Positions 59,459 to 64,000 of a DNA stretch of 64,000 nt are shown here, one piece after another. The position numbers were made by a program, and so were the translations under genes. The stretch is from Colletotrichum lupini (lineage: Eukaryota; Ascomycota; Sordariomycetes; Glomerellales; Glomerellaceae), in the NCBI RefSeq assembly GCF_023278565.1, contig NC_064676.1:248001-312000 (forward strand), in the 5' to 3' direction. The notes below the pieces were generated by a model that worked only from the letters and a program-made list of their open reading frames with translations, made no database searches and was not told the origin of the DNA. Numbering within the stretch: the first letter of the stretch is position 1; each line of letters starts with the position of its first letter.

Positions 59459-59530
59459 AAAGCAAAGCAAAGCAAAGCAAAGCAAAGCAAAGCAAAGCAA
59501 AGCAAAGCAAGGCAAGGCAAGGCAAAGCGA
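59459..59530. repeat. AAAGC pentanucleotide microsatellite
   Basis: About ten uninterrupted AAAGC units followed by AAGGC variants. The period of 5 keeps several frames open across it, which explains spurious repeated-Leu/Cys frames on the opposite strand. Confidence 0.95.
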
Positions 59531-62479
59531 ATGCTGCTTACACCTGGCCTGGATCTTTCTCAAAAGAGGACCCCCAAGGGCTTGCAAGGGAACCGGACAC
59601 AAAGATGTTAAATATCCCTTACTTCGGCGACCGAAAAGAGACTCCCGGACCTCTCTCAACTCGAGAAACTCCCACTGAGAAACACTCCAGACGCAGGAAA
59701 AAGGAACCAGACCGAGCAGTCAATGACAGCCCGCCGCGCCTCTCGTCCCTTGTCCCTCTCTTACAGCGTCGCTGTCGTCCGCGCTTCACAACTTCAGTCT
59801 GATGTTTCGGATCTGCTCCCGAATAGGATCTCCTCGAATATGCTTATCGCCTCTCTCTTCGCATGAATTTGTCTTTTGGTTTTCCTTTTCGACTCGCCGG
59901 GGACAAGAAGTGGAGGGGTCTATCTCTCCTCGTTTCGAACGCTGTGACCGGGAATGGGCTCGAGTGTGCACCACCTGGGAGTTGGCGGTATCCTGGACCT
60001 GGACCTGGACCTAGACTTGGACCTTCTTGCTTCCTTTTCGACGACAATGAATAATTCCAGGTTTCTTTCTTTCAGTCTTCCATGGGTTCCAGTGTCGATA
60101 GCATACGATTCGGATACTAACGTCAAGGTGCCGGCTCGCTCGCAAGTCGTGTTCGAATTCGGCGGAGTGGGTATGATGCAGCGGAGTCCGGCAAGATCTC
60201 TCAAAGCCAGGCCGTCGCAGAGGCCAAGTGCCGTTCCTCGTTTCGTGACTCGGGATGATGGGCGTGGTGGTGGGGAGGGAATCGGAAGCACAGGCTGGCT
60301 GGCTGGCTGAAAAGGGTAATAATTCACAAACAAAACGTTGCTGGACCCCACGAACAACGACCTCGAGAAAAGGATCAAGAAAGCAAATCTTCCTTGAAAT
60401 CAAGAAATGACAACAGAAAAACAAGCGGTTGACAAAACTGAAGAACCAGACGAGAGGAAGAAACAAAACGAGAAAACAAGAAACATCCAAGGGCTTAAGA
60501 GTCGAGACGACAAAATTCAACGCAAATCCCCAAGATGAATCACAGACGAAGTGAGGGAGCTACACTACTCTCCATCATCTCCACATGGGAAAACCACATA
60601 ACCCGGCACTTACCACTCGTCCCGCGGGAAGATCACCAAGGAGCGGACCTGTACCTTACATGTCCTTACATGCAAGCCTCTAGGGCCAAGTTTACCATGC
60701 ACCTTGGGCGGAATAGGGTCTCATCGGGCGTCCGTCTGGCACCACACATCCCCTCTCCTCACATCCATGATCCAGCCCGGCCGCTGTCCCAGGGCCCAGA
60801 CACGGACGGGGAACAGCGAACGCCAGTCACTGTCATCGGACTTTAGCAGGCTGCCCATGTGCCAGACGGACAGAGAGACTATAGACAACCAGGGAAGACA
60901 TCAGTCAAGCAGAAGCTAGAGCCTTCCTCGAGTCCCCGCCCAGGGGCCCGTCCGCCACTGCTCCTGTGTACGTCTCAGCCATCAGACGACGGGCCAACGC
61001 CTCAGCCAAATGACGGGGCTTTCTCCCGAGCTTCATCCCCGACGACGTTCAGACATGGACCTCTGTTGACTGTAGCCATACTCACACAGTACTGTGACAG
61101 TAAGTATTTGCTTGGATGTGCTAAGAGAGTGCGAACCGCTGAGCCTAAACCTGGACCGCAGCATGCAGGACGCGGGAGGCAACATGCAGGCACCGCAGTG
61201 CAGCACTTCAGTCCAAGTAACCTCAGCGAATAACACCCCCAAACCAACGAATATCTCGCACAGCGTGCAAGCCGACACTAGGACATCTCCTGGAGGGGTC
61301 CAGGGCCCGGGGAGCAAGTGAGGTGCTCTCCCGGGCCAGCGACGCCAAACCAAACTGCAAAGTACCTACCCTTCCCGGCCTGCGCTTTATTGGATGGTAC
61401 CGCGCCGTGTGCAGCCCCCCGTGGCCCCCTCCATTTTACCGCGTTGTATGTGGTGACTTGTAACCCAGTCGATGGTCCTGAGTGACGGATGTTCATTACG
61501 CAGTGCAGCGCCCAGCGGGCTGCATGCGAGGTGATGGGTTGGGTTTTGAGTATGGACCTGCGTCCTCTCGATGAACATGTTTGTGAAGAACTCACTACAC
61601 GGGTTCGTCTCTTGGCCTGGTGACACGACGTTGATGATCCCTCCGGCGTGCACGAGTTAGTAAAGGAGAGCGTGGTTGAACAAATTCTTCGCTTCGATGG
61701 CATCTCATGCCCGTTGAAAATGTTTCATCGTTTCACGAAATAAACATCTCACTTTCATCAAATCCCACCCACAGCCCCCCCCTCCAATCCAACACCAGCG
61801 TCACACCCACTGATTCAGAGCCCACCTCCGTTCCCTCCGCCCATCAGAGCTTGTCGTTTACAGTGTACTTTCGTAGATCGGGAGGTCTCGACTCTCTCAC
61901 TCGCTCATCAGCGCCGGGCGGCAGTCTCGAGTGGCGCAAACCGGCGTACCGCCCCCCCATCTCATTCAATCTCATCATCTGTACAAAACCTCGCGTGCCA
62001 ACGAACCATTCCGAAGCGCCACTTTGATTCCATAATTTCCAGGGACCGTTCCTGCGTTTCACATTGACCACCTTCTCTCTCCTCCCGATGGCTCCCCTCC
62101 CACCGAATCCTTAATCCTTCATCTGACTTTACCCACCCGACTTTGAGAGAGGCTTCTCAGCCAGTGATAGGTCTCATCGCGTCGGTTGATATAACTCACA
62201 GACAGGCCGGGTCGTGCTTTCAAAGGGCACATGGCGAATGAATGTGTGAGGTGAGAGGCCAAGTCGAAAAAGGGAGATGGGATCTGGAATAAGTACAACA
62301 AGGCCAGCAAGTCATTTGCTTCTGCTCACGATTCACCTTCCCCATTCAACGCTCATAAAGAAGTCTCGTTGATGAGTGTGCACTCGGGACGCCCGGCCCT
62401 CGTTGATTACTGTTTAACTCCATCGTTTTGCATTACTAGAGGATTACCGCAGTATATATAGACGCTACCCTGCCCTCGA

Positions 62480-63250
62480 ATTCCGTACTATTTAACCTTA
62501 ACCCTTTTTATAAATTACCTATTTTTTCCTTTATTTTACCCTCTCTCTCGTTAAGGGATCGCTAAAATTATAATTTTAATAACTTATTAATAAACTAATA
62601 TTACTATTTAAAAATAAATAACTTATATATATATATAAGTACTAGGAATCTTATTATTATAAAAATAATAATAAATATATTAAAGTATTTAAAAAAGCTT
62701 TTTAATAAACTTTTAATACTATTTAAAGTAATAATCCTCGAGCTATAAAAAGAAGCTAAGGTATTATATTAATACGGCCCTATTTATTTTATTAATATTA
62801 ATAATACCCTTTTTAATATAAAATATATTAGTAATACTTTATAATTACGTTATTATACTTTATAAATCGTACTTAATATTAATAAGAATTTTAGTATTAT
62901 TTTTTAATTTATCTCTTAGTTCTTTTATTAAAACTATTATTATAAAGTTAATTTAATTATTAATATCTTGATAAGTATTTTAACTTAACTTAGAGGTTTT
63001 TATAGTTCTTAAATAGAGGTTTTTAAGGGATTTATAATTAGATTTTTTATTTATTATAAGCGAAGTTATTATAATTAAAGCTATAGTATTATTTATAAAC
63101 CTCGATAATAAGTAGTTAGTAATATAATTTTTTTTTATAATAAGCTTAAAAAAGTATTTTAATTTAAGTACTAAGTAGGTATTATATTATTTTATTAAAA
63201 CTATATTCTTATACTTATAACTTAGAAAGAATTAACTTTCTTTGATAATA
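62480..63250. repeat. AT-rich RIP-degraded block of unidentified origin
   Basis: CpA/TpG collapse from ~62490 to ~63250, as in the transposon blocks, so this was probably repetitive DNA. No LTR pair, TIR or readable protein was found. Its right end carries the dispersed repeat at 63188-63255. Confidence 0.6.
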
Positions 63251-63255
63251 AGGTA
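63188..63255 (+). repeat. Dispersed repeat copy, RIP'd (TATTTTATTAAAAC...AAGGTA)
   Basis: It matches, apart from transitions, the reverse complement of 63517-63584, forming a ~68-bp inverted pair separated by ~260 bp, and resembles 46604-46673. Confidence 0.75.
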
Positions 63256-64000
63256 CTTAGGCCCTCGTTGATGGAAATGACTAACGACCCCTGGAACTCA
63301 AATCGACACGCGCAATCTCGTCCAGTGCGAGGCGAGCAGTGTGGACCCTGCACTTTGGAGGAGGGACGGAGGAGTATTCGTACGTCTCACTGATCTCAGC
63401 CGACCACGGGCGACATAGCTGACCTGACCCGACCGTGAAGTTGAGCTGACCTGATCGTGGATGATGGACCTGACCTGACGTATCCACAGTCGAATTCCTG
63501 TACAGATTCTTAGTAATACCTTGTTATCGAAGAAAGTTAATTCTTTCTGAGTCACAAGTACAAGAATACAGTTTTAATAAAACAGTATTCCTGTACAGAT
63601 TCAATGGTCGGGTCAGGTCAGATCAGCTTTGATCACTACTCTCAATCGGCCACTGGCCCAATGCCTGCGCTGGCCCGTGTTCTTGAGCTGAGCTGATCTG
63701 TTGTCCTTGACCTGACCTGACGTGAGTTGAGCTGAGCATAACATCTGTTTGCACATGGAGCGTACCTCAGGTCAAACTCAGCCTCCTGTCCTCCAAGGCT
63801 CCAATGGCAGCGAGCCCTTGCCCGTCAACGAACAGCTACAGCTGGCCCGAGCCCATTATACACTGTTCTGCGTACTTGACCTGACCTGACCAGAACATCT
63901 CTCATTTTGCAGTTGGAGTATGCCTCAGGTCAGGTCGAGTTTGGCCTCAAGTCGTCCACTCGCAAGCTGCCATTGCTCGAGTGCTTGCTTGACTTGACTT
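63256..64000. repeat. Region of dispersed GACCTGACCT / AGGTCAGGTC motifs
   Basis: The interval has normal composition and no supported gene. The pentamer-type motif TGACC/GGTCA occurs in many short clusters on both strands (for example near 63418-63432, 63465-63480, 63606-63622, 63707-63724, 63876-63890, 63925-63940), together with GAGCTGAGCTGA-type variants. This could be a degenerate satellite, a MITE cluster or a subterminal repeat region. Confidence 0.65.
63517..63584 (-). repeat. Dispersed repeat copy (TGTTTTATTAAAAC... family), not RIP'd
   Basis: Read on the minus strand it starts TGTTTTATTAAAACTG and ends AAGGTA. It retains CpA/TpG, unlike the copy at 63188-63255. It lies inside a ~77-bp segment bounded by the 16-bp direct repeat ATTCCTGTACAGATTC (63494-63509, 63587-63602). 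Confidence 0.75.

Larger units (their letters stand above)
58934..62479. other. Gene-poor intergenic region (~3.5 kb), not RIP'd
   Basis: Many short frames occur on both strands, all overlapping and without domains; none is supported. The region contains two hairpins near 59014-59078, an AAAGC microsatellite, a GGACCT repeat near 59994-60025 and a GGCT repeat near 60294-60309. Pyrimidine-rich stretches suggest promoters, and long fungal intergenic regions can hold UTRs or non-coding RNAs, but nothing specific can be shown. Confidence 0.5.

Noticed and set aside
59280..59659. Leu/Cys-rich frames over the AAAGC microsatellite
   Set aside because: They exist only because a 5-bp repeat lacks stops in some frames.
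1..64000. tRNA, rRNA and CRISPR arrays
   Set aside because: None found by eye; AT-rich blocks lack regular repeat-spacer structure.
63256..64000. Telomeric repeat tract
   Set aside because: Fungal telomeres are usually tandem TTAGGG; here the motif is TGACC-like, scattered and in both orientations.

Overview
The window reads as a chromosome segment of a filamentous ascomycete (Pezizomycotina, probably a Sordariomycete; lineage is inference). The supporting signs are short GT-AG introns of roughly 40-120 nt, secreted multi-LysM proteins, a CBM18-bearing GH18 chitinase, a fungal STAND (NLR-like) gene and transposons damaged by repeat-induced point mutation (RIP). About half of the window (1-759, 2809-10424, 11186-20411, most of 23845-28400, 47034-53836, 62480-63250) is extremely AT-rich. 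CpA and TpG are nearly absent there while TpA and CpG remain, which explains why almost no ATG-initiated frames exist in those blocks.

Transposon layout: three minus-strand copies of one Ty1/copia family with ~202-206-bp LTRs. Copy 1 runs off the left edge and ends at 759. Copy 2 is 11186-20411 with TSD CAATC/TAATC. Copy 3 is 47034-53836 with TSD CTATA. A different plus-strand Ty1/copia element (2809-10424, 177-bp LTRs, TSD ACATC) carries ~1.8 kb of unexplained sequence after its RNase H region. A Fot1/pogo-like DNA transposon (11501-13362, TA target duplication) is nested in copy 2. A 4.9-kb element of unrecognised class (23725-28650) has perfect 33-bp terminal inverted repeats and a possible 5-bp TSD CACCC.

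Host genes: a protein-kinase-like pseudogene with RIP-type stops next to copy 1 (805-2062, minus); a CorA-like two-TM protein (21555-23415, plus); a 1459-aa STAND protein with Goodbye-like, NACHT-like and TPR parts (29006-33565, plus); a GH53 endo-beta-1,4-galactanase (34143-35262, plus); a secreted four-module LysM protein (35738-36965, minus); a second Cys-rich LysM protein (37961-39540, minus) divergent from a 1137-aa CBM18-GH18 class V chitinase (40631-44385, plus); and an ankyrin-repeat protein (44712-46295, minus). To the right of copy 3 lie a truncated membrane-protein-like remnant, a 750-aa proline-rich protein with a coiled-coil tail (55157-57603, minus), a low-complexity predicted protein (58040-58933, minus) and ~3.5 kb of gene-poor but non-RIP'd DNA. 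The right edge has another AT-rich RIP block and a region full of GACCTGACCT-type motifs.

How they fit together: the gene island 28.9-46.3 kb sits between transposon blocks and is rich in chitin-related secreted functions (two LysM proteins, one chitinase) plus a self/non-self-type STAND receptor and an ankyrin protein. The LysM/chitinase head-to-head pair is the clearest functional unit. The wider island as a functional system is only a hypothesis. I found no tRNA, rRNA or CRISPR by eye. Exon models were made by reading frames and splice sites only.
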